Shown: in pieces, positions 1-8,919 of the stretch
Layout: each line of letters starts with the position of its first letter
Numbering within the stretch: the stretch's first letter is position 1
Assembly: GCA_016706595.1 (NCBI GenBank)
Contig: JADJJH010000003.1
Location: 611,001 to 675,000, forward strand
Direction of reading: 5' to 3'
Source: Bacteroidota bacterium
GTDB lineage: Bacteria > Bacteroidota > Bacteroidia > Chitinophagales > Chitinophagaceae
DNA length: 64,000 bases
The notes under the pieces: model-generated
What the model saw: the letters and a program-made list of their open reading frames with translations, nothing else
What the model was told of the DNA's origin: nothing
Databases searched by the model: none
Position numbers and translations under genes: made by a program

Positions 1-1
1 T

Positions 2-1861
2 TTAAATACACTAAAAAGAAAAGGTCATTTTACGGTAGGTAAAGGAGATAATCAGTTAAGTGATGGCGTAATATGGTCGACACTTCATGATAAAGCAGGA
101 AATATATGGGTTGGTACACGTGGCAACGGCATTAATAAAATAAATATTCAAACGAGAAAGGTCAAGCAATTTAATAAAGTGAATTATCCAATGTTGAATG
201 GTGGTATGCGATGTATGTCGGCAATGAATAATGGGAATATTTTAGTTGGCACTGAAAATGGGTTGTTCGAAATTAATACGCACACGGATGAAGTGCGGAA
301 GTTAATTACGAAGCAAATTCATACTCAATCTATCCAGTCGTATAAATGTATTTATATAGATAAGATGAGCAGAATTTGGTTAGGTACTGATGGCGCTGGC
401 ATAGAAGTATTTGACAAGAACTACCAATTGCTGAATAGTTTTAATACTACCAACGCATTAAACAATGATGTGGTTTATGGCATATTGCCAGAGAATGATT
501 CAATCATATGGATTAGCACCAATGCAGGTTTGTCATGTATTCATTGGGATGAAAAATCGTTATTAAAAAATGGAAAAGTACACATTGTGAACTACGATGA
601 AAAAAATGGGTTACAATCGAATGAATTTAATACAGGGGCATATTTATTATTAAAAGATGGCCGAATGGTATTTGGAGGTGTAGAAGGTATAAATTTATTT
701 CATCCGAAGGAAATCAATGATAATCCTATTGTGCCGGAAGTGTATATAGATGAATTCAAAGTTTTTGAAAATCCTTTTAAGAAAGACACGCTGATATCTG
801 CAATGTCTGAAATTTGTTTAAAGCCTTTTGAAAACTCTTTTTCTGTAAGTTTCTCTACGATAGGTTTTTCAATGCCAGGTAAAATTCAGTATAAGTATAA
901 ACTTGCAGGAAATGATGATGAATGGATTCATTCAGGTAAACGAAACTATGTTTCTTACACTAACCTTTCGCCTGGCGACTATGAATTTCAAGTCAAGGCT
1001 TGTAATTATGATGGCGTTTGGAACGACCACTATACAAGTTTGAAAATTGTAATCGCTACACCATATTATAAAGCATGGTGGTTTATATTATTGATAGCGA
1101 TTGTATTTATTTTAATACTCTACTCACTATTTAAGGCACGAAAAAAATTAGCTATCGATAAGGCAGAGCTCAAGTTATTGCATACACGTGAAATGGCTGA
1201 AGTTGAAATGAAAGCCTTACGTGCTCAAATTAATCCGCATTTTTTATTCAATTCATTAAACTCTATCAATAGTTATATTTTAAAGAATGATTACAAATTG
1301 GCTTCGCGTTACTTGGTTCAATTTTCTCAGTTGGTTCGAAGTATCTTAAATAATTCCTCGAACCCATATATTAGTCTTGCCGAAGAATTAAAGACCATCG
1401 AGCTATACATGAAAATTGAAGGTATGCGATTTAGTAATCAATTCTCTTATGTAATTGAAGTTCAATCAGATATTCATACGGGCAATATTTTAATTCCATC
1501 GTTGTTATTACAACCTTATGTTGAGAATGCGATTTGGCATGGTTTATTGCACAAAGAAGGTGAGAAGCATATTAGTATTAATGTAAGCAAGCATTCTATT
1601 GATAGCATTTGTATCTCTATTGATGATAATGGCGTTGGGCGTGAAATGGCTACAAGAATTGAACAGAAAACACATAGTCACAAATCCTATGGAATGGAAT
1701 TGGGCGAAAGTCGCCTCAAGCTGATGAATAACAGTTATGGAAATTTTTCGAGCGTTGAGGTAATTGACAAAGAAGATAATCAACACAAAGCAACCGGAAC
1801 TACCATCAAAATTATTATTCCTTTTAATATATTTATTAAAGAAAAAATATCCCTAAATTAA
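2..1861 (+). CDS. Sensor histidine kinase of the LytS/YehU type with beta-propeller sensor, 5' end missing
   Basis: The frame is open from base 2, so this is the C-terminal part of a longer protein; the GTG at 179 is internal. What remains is the end of a ligand-sensing propeller (repeats such as NIWVGTRGNGI and IWLGTDGAGI), a Y_Y_Y domain around 810-1050, one membrane helix encoded at about 1069-1135, then a His_kinase domain with the motif NPHFLFN (His codon at 1238-1240) and a HATPase domain with VENAIWHG and DDNGVGRE. The family is a hybrid-sensor architecture common in Bacteroidota, where a periplasmic propeller senses a ligand and the cytoplasmic His phosphorylates a LytTR regulator. 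The next gene, 7 bp downstream, is exactly such a regulator. The ligand cannot be inferred. Confidence 0.93.
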   Translation, partial: LNTLKRKGHFTVGKGDNQLSDGVIWSTLHDKAGNIWVGTRGNGINKINIQTRKVKQFNKVNYPMLNGGMRCMSAMNNGNILVGTENGLFEINTHTDEVRKLITKQIHTQSIQSYKCIYIDKMSRIWLGTDGAGIEVFDKNYQLLNSFNTTNALNNDVVYGILPENDSIIWISTNAGLSCIHWDEKSLLKNGKVHIVNYDEKNGLQSNEFNTGAYLLLKDGRMVFGGVEGINLFHPKEINDNPIVPEVYIDEFKVFENPFKKDTLISAMSEICLKPFENSFSVSFSTIGFSMPGKIQYKYKLAGNDDEWIHSGKRNYVSYTNLSPGDYEFQVKACNYDGVWNDHYTSLKIVIATPYYKAWWFILLIAIVFILILYSLFKARKKLAIDKAELKLLHTREMAEVEMKALRAQINPHFLFNSLNSINSYILKNDYKLASRYLVQFSQLVRSILNNSSNPYISLAEELKTIELYMKIEGMRFSNQFSYVIEVQSDIHTGNILIPSLLLQPYVENAIWHGLLHKEGEKHISINVSKHSIDSICISIDDNGVGREMATRIEQKTHSHKSYGMELGESRLKLMNNSYGNFSSVEVIDKEDNQHKATGTTIKIIIPFNIFIKEKISLN

Positions 1862-1868
1862 TCTTAAC

Positions 1869-2645
1869 ATGTACAAAGCTATTATCATTGATGATGAACT
1901 AAACTGCGTAGAAGTCTTAGAAATTTTGATTAAACAAAATTTTGAAGATTTGCAGATTGTTGAAAAATTCATTTCTTCAAAAAAGGCACTTGAGTATTTA
2001 CAACATAATACAGTGGATCTTATATTTCTTGATATTCAAATGCCTTTTATGACCGGCATCGATTTATTACATAAATTAGATAAGCATAATTTTCATGTAA
2101 TTTTTACCACCGCATTTGATCAATATGCAATCAATGCAATCAAACTTTCGGCACTCGATTATTTGCTAAAGCCAATTGATGAAGAACTTTTAAGTAATGC
2201 TATACATAAGTTTAGGAAAGTAAAGGGACAAGCCGATATTCAAAATCAATTAAGCAATCTTTTGCAGCAATATAATTTACATGGTTCAAGTGCACAAAGT
2301 CATGCCTCCGTTACCGGCAATAAAATAGCGGTAGGCTTTCATGATAAAATTTTGTTTTACGATCCGAAGGAAATTCTGTATTGTCAAAGCAACGATAACT
2401 ACACAACCATTCAAATGCGAAATGGCGAAAAGGTGATTGCCTCTAAAACCATACGTCATTTTGAAGATATTCTTACGCCTCTTGGATTTATTCGTCCGCA
2501 TCAATCGTATGTAATTAATGCAAAACATATCGAACAATACAATAAGAAAGATGGGGGCTATTTGGTGATGGAAGATGGTACGAATATCCCGGTAAGCCGA
2601 CATCGAAAGGAAGAAATATTACTCATGTTTAAGAATGATATGTAA
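1869..2645 (+). CDS. LytTR-family response regulator, partner of the upstream kinase
   Basis: 258 residues. The N-terminal receiver domain has the acidic pair IIDDE, the phospho-acceptor Asp in LIFLDIQMP (near residue 55), and the conserved Lys in LLKPID. After a linker of about 25 residues, a LytTR DNA-binding domain runs from about residue 150 to the end (EILYCQSNDNYTTI; FIRPHQSYVINAKHI). It starts 7 bp after the kinase stop, so the two form one operon. LytTR domains bind imperfect direct repeats; the target genes are not evident nearby. Confidence 0.95.
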   Translation: MYKAIIIDDELNCVEVLEILIKQNFEDLQIVEKFISSKKALEYLQHNTVDLIFLDIQMPFMTGIDLLHKLDKHNFHVIFTTAFDQYAINAIKLSALDYLLKPIDEELLSNAIHKFRKVKGQADIQNQLSNLLQQYNLHGSSAQSHASVTGNKIAVGFHDKILFYDPKEILYCQSNDNYTTIQMRNGEKVIASKTIRHFEDILTPLGFIRPHQSYVINAKHIEQYNKKDGGYLVMEDGTNIPVSRHRKEEILLMFKNDM

Positions 2646-2685
2646 AGATGCCCTAAGAAAAGGGCTATGCATTCATTTGACGTAC

Positions 2686-4275
2686 TTACTCTTGTTTGAT
2701 AATTACCATAGCTTTCTTTACAAATGCATCCTTGCCGTATAGTTCTTTGTAACGTCCATTGTTGCCAAAAATTAATCGGGAAAATTGAATTTTTAAACTT
2801 GCCTTTACTTCTGCCAATAATGTGGGGTTCGAAAGAATATTATCGTTCAATTGCTGTTTCTTAAAAAATGATTTCAATTCTTTCATTATGTTATCCGTAA
2901 GGGTAATATCTTTAATTTTTGGCTTATCAAGCTGGTAGGAATTAAATTCAGTTAGATGTTCATAATAATACCGAAATGTAAACTCTTCTGCCACATGATT
3001 TCGATAAAAATCATCTAAGATGGCATGATAGGTAGTGTCGAGTGGAATAAAATACTCCGGAATAAGTCCTTCATCGCCATATACTTTTTTATTTTGTGAA
3101 GTATAAAACACTTTTTTACCATTGCTTATCGTATCTCGATGTTGTAACTGACCATTACTAAACCGATCAATGATATCATGCTGATATTCTTCTTTGCCAT
3201 TTGCAAATGATTTTTGAATGCATCGTCCACTTGGTAAATAATACCTTGCAGTGGTAATTCTAATAGCTGATCCGTCGGGTAGTTGAAATTGTTCTTGAAC
3301 AAGTCCTTTTCCAAACGACCTTCTGCCAATTATAATTCCTCGGTCTAAATCTTGAATTGCCCCTGCTAATATTTCACTGGCTGACGCCGAATGTTCATTT
3401 ATTAGTACACATAATTTGCCGGTTTCAAATAATCCATTTTTATGACTAACCAAGTTGTCATTTTTTAATTTTCCCTTTGTGCTTACCAAGGTATGTTCTC
3501 CGGCAATCAGTTCGTCGGCAATGTCTGTAGCTGCATCCATATAGCCACCTGGATTATCGCGTAAGTCTAAGATAAGGTTTTGTAATCCTTGTTCCTTTAA
3601 GGCTTGCAATGCCTTGATGAATTCATTGTAAGTGGTTTCACTGAACATGTCGATTCGAATAAAACCATTGGTCGCATCAAGCATAAAATAAGCACTCACG
3701 CTGCGAATTGGCACATCACCTCGTGCAATATTTATCGAATGGTAGGTATTGTTTAACCGCAATACATGCAATGTGATTTTTGAATTACTCTTTCCACGAA
3801 TCAACTTAATAATATCTTCTTGATCCAGCTTTTTTCCGGCTATTGTATCATTATTCACCTTAATGATTTTGTCTCCGGCAACAATGTCTAATTTTTCAGA
3901 AGGACCTCCTTCAATTACCGAAGAAATAGTAGTGCTATCTTGATAAGTATAAAATTCAATACCTATTCCACTAAAGCTGCCATCAAGCTCTTCATTTGCA
4001 CGTACTAAATCGTCTTTAGGAATAAATACAGTATGTGGATCTAATTGTTTTAATATGCCTTCAATTCCATAACGATACAATACTTGGTCATCAAGCGTAT
4101 CCACATAATGAATTTTTACGAGTTGTATTAATTCATCTAAATAAGTTTGGTTGTGATAAAAGTTGATTTGCTTCCCTGCGGGACCCGACATTTTATACCC
4201 GAGCCACATGCCCACAATTAATACCAAGGCAAACATAAGTGGCTGCCAAAAGTGTTTTGTTTTTTTGGGTTCCAA
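2686..4275 (-). CDS. S41 family carboxyl-terminal processing peptidase (CtpA/Prc-like)
   Basis: 529 residues. An N-terminal membrane helix (about residues 10-29) is followed by a PDZ domain (about 95-180, with FSGIGIEF and GDKIIKVNND) and the S41 catalytic domain. Ser298 in HSASASEI and Lys323 in SFGKGLVQ are spaced 25 residues apart, as in the Ser-Lys dyads of this family, so the enzyme looks active. Such proteases trim or degrade periplasmic proteins from the C terminus. The C-terminal extension of about 150 residues after the catalytic core is typical of Bacteroidota members. The small lipoprotein gene lies 5 bp upstream and probably shares its transcript. Confidence 0.93.
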   Translation of the reverse strand: MEPKKTKHFWQPLMFALVLIVGMWLGYKMSGPAGKQINFYHNQTYLDELIQLVKIHYVDTLDDQVLYRYGIEGILKQLDPHTVFIPKDDLVRANEELDGSFSGIGIEFYTYQDSTTISSVIEGGPSEKLDIVAGDKIIKVNNDTIAGKKLDQEDIIKLIRGKSNSKITLHVLRLNNTYHSINIARGDVPIRSVSAYFMLDATNGFIRIDMFSETTYNEFIKALQALKEQGLQNLILDLRDNPGGYMDAATDIADELIAGEHTLVSTKGKLKNDNLVSHKNGLFETGKLCVLINEHSASASEILAGAIQDLDRGIIIGRRSFGKGLVQEQFQLPDGSAIRITTARYYLPSGRCIQKSFANGKEEYQHDIIDRFSNGQLQHRDTISNGKKVFYTSQNKKVYGDEGLIPEYFIPLDTTYHAILDDFYRNHVAEEFTFRYYYEHLTEFNSYQLDKPKIKDITLTDNIMKELKSFFKKQQLNDNILSNPTLLAEVKASLKIQFSRLIFGNNGRYKELYGKDAFVKKAMVIIKQE

Positions 4276-4280
4276 AATTA

Positions 4281-4637
4281 TTAAGGACTAACCGTAATGG
4301 TTTTTGAAATAAAGTTTGCTTTTGTGCTGTAATTGCCATCGGTAATGGTATGATCACCAACTGCTAAAATAACGGTGTAATTTCCCGTTCCGGTAACCAC
4401 TATTTTTTGATGACGATTTACACTATCGATTGTAGCTCCGCCTGGATAAAACCCACCACTTGAATTAATCCAAACAAGCTTCTCATAATTTTCAGAACAA
4501 TTCAAAAGATAAAGGGTGTCATTCACTTTAGGACTTTCTTTTGAAAAAGTAAAACACGCTTTAGCCGGACCGGTTTTAGTACATGAGGCAATGCTTAATG
4601 TGGCTGCCAAAATTAAAAGAAGCGCTATTCGTGACAT
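4281..4637 (-). CDS. Small lipoprotein with a PKD-like beta domain
   Basis: 118 residues. A signal peptide ends in a lipobox (SIASC, Cys near residue 19), so it is probably lipidated. The mature part reads like a single PKD/Ig-like beta sandwich (ACFTFSKESPKVNDTLYLLNCS... GNYTVILAVGD). No catalytic residues are visible. It sits 5 bp upstream of the S41 peptidase in the same direction and may be co-transcribed with it. Function unknown. Confidence 0.7.
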   Translation of the reverse strand: MSRIALLLILAATLSIASCTKTGPAKACFTFSKESPKVNDTLYLLNCSENYEKLVWINSSGGFYPGGATIDSVNRHQKIVVTGTGNYTVILAVGDHTITDGNYSTKANFISKTITVSP

Positions 4638-4750
4638 AATGTGTTATAAATTTCGGACTAAAGTAATCGTTTTTTCGGGATTCCAAAAATGTTCTTCTCT
4701 TGTTTGTTTTTGTTGGCATCGTAAGAAATGCGCATAATTTTGTGCAAGAA

Positions 4751-5194
4751 CTATAAAATCAGCAATTGCTTCGACTTTAAATTTTCATAATGGATGGGAA
4801 AACTATACACTACCACATTCATTTTTTTTAAAACTTCCGTCAATAATTCAATATATGTTTTTTGCAGATAACCGGCTTTAATCATCCAAATGAAGTCAAT
4901 ATTTTTAGCCTCTTCAAGCATAAAATCGGTTTTCTTTCGATTGGTATATATTGTATGAGAAATGAGTTTTTCATCTTCAATAAATGTGTACACTTCAAAA
5001 CTTCGTTTTTCGGTATTTATCTCACAGGTATGGTCTCGTTGAAAATCAAAATTAAATGCCTTATTTAGATGCCAAATAAATCGGTGTGAATCGTATGGGC
5101 AAACAATGCCTATTAAAGCACTATTTTCAAAATAATCGTGCTCAAGCATCGAATTGTCGAGTACAAGTTTCTTTGATTTATTTAAGGTTGCCAT
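4751..5194 (-). CDS. IPExxxVDY-like small protein
   Basis: 147 residues, no signal peptide. The arrangement (KLVLDNS... HRFIWHLNKAFNFDF ... LEEAKNIDFIWMIKAGY) resembles the Bacteroidota family named for its IPExxxVDY motif; here the motif is degenerate (EEAKNIDF). The function of that family is not established. The start overlaps the end of the alkyltransferase-like gene by 13 bp, so it is the last gene of a tightly packed operon starting at trmB. Family assignment is from memory of motif layout and should be checked by profile search. Confidence 0.6.
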   Translation of the reverse strand: MATLNKSKKLVLDNSMLEHDYFENSALIGIVCPYDSHRFIWHLNKAFNFDFQRDHTCEINTEKRSFEVYTFIEDEKLISHTIYTNRKKTDFMLEEAKNIDFIWMIKAGYLQKTYIELLTEVLKKMNVVVYSFPIHYENLKSKQLLIL

Positions 5195-5511
5195 ACATAT
5201 TTCTTAAAATCTAGAATTTGATCATCTTTGATTATGAATCCTTCTGCTTCTAGCAATTCTTGCATCAGGGTAGGGCTTCCAAAATGATGTTTTCCGGTTA
5301 ATAGCCCATTTCTATTTACCACACGGTGGGCAGGTATGGGAGGTTGTATATGATGTGCTGCATTCATAGCCCAACCAACCATTCGTGCAGTGAGTCGTGT
5401 TCCGGCGTGTTCGGCTAAAATGCCATAAGTGCATACTTTTCCACGAGGTATTTGTCGTACCAAAGCATATATTTTTTCTATCCAATCGTCTGTTCTAAGC
5501 TTTGGTTTCAC
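5182..5511 (-). CDS. Alkyltransferase-like protein (ATL, MGMT family without the active cysteine)
   Basis: 109 residues, covering only the DNA-binding C-terminal domain of O6-alkylguanine-DNA alkyltransferases. The motif normally reading PCHR is PAHRVV here, so the alkyl-accepting Cys is replaced by Ala. ATL proteins of this kind bind O6-alkylguanine lesions and hand them to nucleotide excision repair instead of reversing them. The winged-helix part (IPRGKVCTYGILAEHAG and RMVGWAM with the Arg finger) is intact. It overlaps both neighbours, DUF5522 by 17 bp and the IPExxxVDY-like gene by 13 bp. Confidence 0.9.
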   Translation of the reverse strand: MKPKLRTDDWIEKIYALVRQIPRGKVCTYGILAEHAGTRLTARMVGWAMNAAHHIQPPIPAHRVVNRNGLLTGKHHFGSPTLMQELLEAEGFIIKDDQILDFKKYVWQP

Positions 5512-5713
5512 CTTCCTTAGTTTTACTTATGGTTTGGTTTTTTATAAGTTGCCTTCGTTTATTATCATCCAATACATTTTTATAATCAAACGGGCAATGT
5601 CTGCATCCATTCCCACAACAATATCCTCGATTCAATAAGTATGCTGCTGTAAATACCACAAACCCATTTTCGTTGCTGAAACATTCGTCATCCTCAAATA
5701 ATGCTTTCTTCAT
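5495..5713 (-). CDS. DUF5522-type small cysteine-rich protein
   Basis: 72 residues. The core AAYLLNRGYCCGNGCRHCPF contains a CC-x3-C-x2-C cluster suited to binding a metal or an Fe-S cluster, and it matches the small DUF5522 family of Bacteroidota. A charged tail follows. Start and stop overlap trmB (20 bp) and the ATL gene (17 bp), which supports it as a real gene. Function unknown; placement between a tRNA methyltransferase and a DNA-lesion binder hints at nucleic-acid work, but that is only context. Confidence 0.8.
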   Translation of the reverse strand: MKKALFEDDECFSNENGFVVFTAAYLLNRGYCCGNGCRHCPFDYKNVLDDNKRRQLIKNQTISKTKEGETKA

Positions 5714-6389
5714 TTAGTTTCTTTTTCGGAGGCACAATGATTTCTTTTTCGGGTAAATTGAAGCAAATATATTGAATTGTTCGATGGTCGAGCAAATGCT
5801 GTTTTTCATAAAAAGTAAGTATCGAAAGTGGAAATGCAGGCTCTCCATTTTTATGCACATCATCTATCTTTTCAATAATATGACATTGATGATGTTCAAC
5901 CATTTCAATAGTAAAATCAAATAAGGGTTTCGAATCTGTTTTCAGATGCATTTTCCCGTTTTTTTCGAGTATCTGCTGATACATTTTTAAAAACTTATGA
6001 TGAGTTAGCCGGTTTTTCGCTTTGGATTCACGAAGAAAGGGGTCAGGAAAAGTGATCCAAATTTCAGCAACTTGGTTTGCGTTGAAATAGGCAATAATTT
6101 GTTCGATACGAATTCGAAGGAAGGCTACATTTTTAATTCCTTCTTGTAAGGCCTTTTTAGCACCTATATACATACGGTTACCTTTCACATCGATACCGAT
6201 AAAATTTTTATCCGGAAATGCTTTGGCCATATTCACGGTATACTCACCTTTCCCGCATGCTAATTCAAGAATGATGGGGTGATTGTTACCAAAAATTTCA
6301 GTCCAACGGGCCTGAATATTTTCTGGATATTGAAACACATTCGAAAAAGTGTTTAGTTCGGCAAATCTTTGCAATTTCTTTCCTTGCAT
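5694..6389 (-). CDS. trmB: tRNA (guanine-N7-)-methyltransferase
   Basis: 231 residues. Rossmann methyltransferase with SAM-binding motif ELACGKGEYT near residue 40, FIGIDVKGNR, and the TrmB signature WITFPDPF followed by KNRLTHHKFL. The enzyme makes m7G46 in the variable loop of tRNAs. It is the first of four overlapping leftward genes (trmB, DUF5522, ATL, IPExxxVDY-like). The ATG at 6389 fits the family's usual N terminus. Confidence 0.95.
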   Translation of the reverse strand: MQGKKLQRFAELNTFSNVFQYPENIQARWTEIFGNNHPIILELACGKGEYTVNMAKAFPDKNFIGIDVKGNRMYIGAKKALQEGIKNVAFLRIRIEQIIAYFNANQVAEIWITFPDPFLRESKAKNRLTHHKFLKMYQQILEKNGKMHLKTDSKPLFDFTIEMVEHHQCHIIEKIDDVHKNGEPAFPLSILTFYEKQHLLDHRTIQYICFNLPEKEIIVPPKKKLNEESII

Positions 6390-6527
6390 GGCATCTCTAC
6401 AAAATTTTAATACTTGTATGGCAGCAAATGTATTAAAAGTTGTTGACTAGCATTTATACAATTTATAATTCAAGATGAAGTGTCTACATCTATTTTTTGA
6501 ATTTTAAATGGAACTAGAAATTTGTCT

Positions 6528-6556
6528 TTTGTATTTCTGATTAAATACTAAATTTG
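6528..6556 (+). promoter_or_regulatory. Bacteroidota-type promoter for frr
   Basis: TTTG at 6528-6531 and TAAATTTG at 6549-6556 (TAnnTTTG form) are separated by 17 bp, within the spacing known for Bacteroidota housekeeping promoters (-33 TTTG and -7 TAnnTTTG). The start codon at 6575 lies 18 bp after the -7 box. Confidence 0.6.
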
Positions 6557-6574
6557 CCGAAAATAATTTAGGCG

Positions 6575-7138
6575 ATGACAGAAGCAACAGATAATATCAT
6601 AAAAAGTGTCGGTGAACATATGGCGAAGGCCATCAGTCATTTAGAAGCAGAAATATTGAAAGTGAGAGCAGGCAAGGCAACCCCGAATTTAGTAGATGGT
6701 ATTTTAGTTGAATACTACGGGTCGCCCACACCTATAGCACAAGTTGCCAATGTGAGTATAGCCGATGTTCGAACTTTGACTATACAGCCATACGAAAAAA
6801 ATATGTTAGCGCCCATCGAAAGATCAATTATGGCCGCTAATATTGGCATTACGCCACAAAATGATGGCGTAATTATCAGGTTATTTTTACCTCCACTTAC
6901 TGAAGAACGTCGTAAAGAATTTGTGAAAAAAGTTATGCATGAAGGTGAAACTGCAAAAATTGCTGTTCGAAACATTCGACGTGATGGGATGGAAGAAATT
7001 AAGAAATTGCAAAAAGATGGATTAAGTGAAGATGCTGCAAAGGAGAGTGAATCTTCAATCCAGGCAATTACTGATAAAAAGATAGCAGAAATTGATGTGC
7101 ATTGCGCAGCGAAAGAAAAAGAATTGCTTACCGTATAA
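6575..7138 (+). CDS. frr: Ribosome recycling factor
   Basis: 187 residues, the usual length. Characteristic stretches are visible: VRAGKATPNLVDGILVEYYGSPTPIAQVANVS, TLTIQPYEK and the LPPLTEERRKEFVKK region. It splits post-termination ribosomes together with EF-G. The start follows a good TAnnTTTG promoter. The stop codon overlaps the next gene's ATG by one base (taATG), so the two are translationally coupled. Confidence 0.97.
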   Translation: MTEATDNIIKSVGEHMAKAISHLEAEILKVRAGKATPNLVDGILVEYYGSPTPIAQVANVSIADVRTLTIQPYEKNMLAPIERSIMAANIGITPQNDGVIIRLFLPPLTEERRKEFVKKVMHEGETAKIAVRNIRRDGMEEIKKLQKDGLSEDAAKESESSIQAITDKKIAEIDVHCAAKEKELLTV

Positions 7139-8037
7139 TGTGGCAAACCTTACAGCATTACCTTCATAACAATTGGTTGCTAACCATTTCTGCCCCTATT
7201 TATTTTGTATTAATTTCACTTGAAGTCATTTTCAGTAATTATCAAAATAAAAAGTTTTATACCCTAAAGGAAACACTCATTAACTTTTGGTTGAATATCG
7301 TAAATACTTTATTGGGTATTAGTATTAAAGTATTTGTATTGGCTATCATGAGCCTGTTCATTCAATTTCAAATTGTTGAAATTGCGAACCCCTATTTTTA
7401 TTGGATTCTTTTATTTTTCGGACTCGATTTTTGCTTTTATCTCGAACACCGAAGTGAGCATTTTTGTCGAATCTTATGGGCAGTGCATGTAACGCATCAT
7501 TCGTCGAAAGAGTTTAATTTAACCACCGGTTTTCGTTCCTCAGTATTCAGACCCTTTGTTTCATTTTGGTTTTTCATTCCACTGGTAATTTTGGGATTTG
7601 ACCCATTGGATATTTTATTGATGGATGCCATTTGTCAGATTTATGGCATTATTGTACACACTCGCTTTATTAAAAAAATGCCTTCGTGGTTCGAAATTCT
7701 CTTGGTGAGTCCTTCGCATCATAGAGTTCATCATGCAAGCAATATTTTATATCTCGATAAAAATATGGGTATGGTACTTATTATTTGGGATAAACTATTT
7801 GGAACATTTCAGAATGAATTAGAAAGCGAAGCAGTGGTGTATGGACTAACAAAAAATCCCGAACGACCTCATCATCCAATTCATATTATATTTCATGAAT
7901 GGGGGCAATTACTCAAGGATATTTCAAAAAGTGGAACTTCATTCCTAGACAAATTAAAATATATTTTTATGCCGCCCGGATGGAGTCATGATGGAAGTTC
8001 GCAAACGGCTAAAGAACTTCGCAAGCATATGCGTTAA
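7138..8037 (+). CDS. Sterol desaturase / fatty acid hydroxylase family membrane protein
   Basis: 299 residues from the ATG at 7138, which overlaps the frr stop; an upstream in-frame start inside frr (7102) is unlikely. Several membrane helices are followed by three histidine clusters expected of the di-iron family: EHRSEH, HVTHHSS and SPSHHRVHHASN. Such enzymes hydroxylate or desaturate lipids using O2. The C-terminal 60 residues are soluble. The substrate is unknown; in Bacteroidota relatives act on fatty acids, carotenoids or ornithine lipids. Confidence 0.88.
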   Translation: MWQTLQHYLHNNWLLTISAPIYFVLISLEVIFSNYQNKKFYTLKETLINFWLNIVNTLLGISIKVFVLAIMSLFIQFQIVEIANPYFYWILLFFGLDFCFYLEHRSEHFCRILWAVHVTHHSSKEFNLTTGFRSSVFRPFVSFWFFIPLVILGFDPLDILLMDAICQIYGIIVHTRFIKKMPSWFEILLVSPSHHRVHHASNILYLDKNMGMVLIIWDKLFGTFQNELESEAVVYGLTKNPERPHHPIHIIFHEWGQLLKDISKSGTSFLDKLKYIFMPPGWSHDGSSQTAKELRKHMR

Positions 8038-8051
8038 TTCTACTTTGATTT

Positions 8052-8813
8052 TTATTCATCTTTACGTTTAAACACCATCAATAATTGTTGATTATTAAAA
8101 AATCTTACATAAGTAGAATCCACTTCATATCGATTACTCGATTCTAAATGATGGGTAAATTGCTTTTCAAGAGCATCAATGGCAGCACAATACATTTCAG
8201 TCATCATTAATTTTAGGGGTTCGATTTTACCTTGATATGCTTTTATATCCCCACTAATTGAATTGCATCCAACGCTGCACGAAATTTTATTGGTTTTTAT
8301 CTTACAGTAAGATTTTGAAAAGTCTGCATGAAATAAAATCTTTCCACTCCAAATACTATCAAGCATATAATTTCCTTCAATGCTAAGCTCATTTTTTTGC
8401 TTTGTGGAATGAAGCAGAACCAAGAGTAATTTTTTACCCCTGTAACAATATACTTTTTGATGTACCCATTTAAATTTATTTACGACACCTAAATTTTGTT
8501 TGAACTGTGCCTCAATATTTCCAGGACAAGCCATGCGTGTGGAAGTTTGTATATCGATAGACAAAATATTTTTTGAACAAGAATAGATACCCGCCATGCG
8601 ATTACATCCAATGTAGGCAGTGATTTTTTTTTCGCTTGCTTCGAAATAAATTTCTGAACCTTCTGGAAAGGTGCTCACCATGGTTTGTCCAACTCGCATT
8701 TGGGCGATGGAAAAACTGCCCGACAAATCATGGCACGGAGATTTGCTATTCAGTTGGCCACTTACTTGAATGGCCAACAGTAAAGTTAAAATGAACAAAA
8801 GGTTTCTTTTCAT
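8052..8813 (-). CDS. Secreted protein with two META (HslJ-like) domains
   Basis: 253 residues. A signal peptide (to about residue 19) precedes two domains of the META fold. The first has ITAYIGCNRMAGIYS and TRMACPGNIEAQF. The second has ISCSVGCNSISGDIKAY and MMTEMYCAAIDALEKQF. Each repeats the GCN...MxC pattern of HslJ/META proteins, where the paired Cys may form a disulfide. The family is linked to stress or heat-shock tolerance at the envelope without a known reaction. It converges on the sterol desaturase gene with a 14-bp gap. Confidence 0.82.
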   Translation of the reverse strand: MKRNLLFILTLLLAIQVSGQLNSKSPCHDLSGSFSIAQMRVGQTMVSTFPEGSEIYFEASEKKITAYIGCNRMAGIYSCSKNILSIDIQTSTRMACPGNIEAQFKQNLGVVNKFKWVHQKVYCYRGKKLLLVLLHSTKQKNELSIEGNYMLDSIWSGKILFHADFSKSYCKIKTNKISCSVGCNSISGDIKAYQGKIEPLKLMMTEMYCAAIDALEKQFTHHLESSNRYEVDSTYVRFFNNQQLLMVFKRKDE

Positions 8814-8864
8814 GTAATTAACGCTTTAAACTGCCCTAAAGGTAATTAAGCAAGTTTTACAACG

Positions 8865-8872
8865 TACATTTG
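8865..8872 (+). promoter_or_regulatory. -7 box (TACATTTG) for typA
   Basis: TACATTTG matches TAnnTTTG and lies 47 bp before the typA start. No convincing -33 TTTG was found at the right distance. Confidence 0.45.
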
Positions 8873-8919
8873 CCACCTTTTAATAAAAAAATAGCCATTA
8901 AGGCTAAGTAAAAATTTAC

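Noticed and set aside
2649..2666. Short hairpin gccct...agggc between the response regulator and the S41 peptidase
   Set aside because: Five-bp stem without a T run; too weak to call a terminator.
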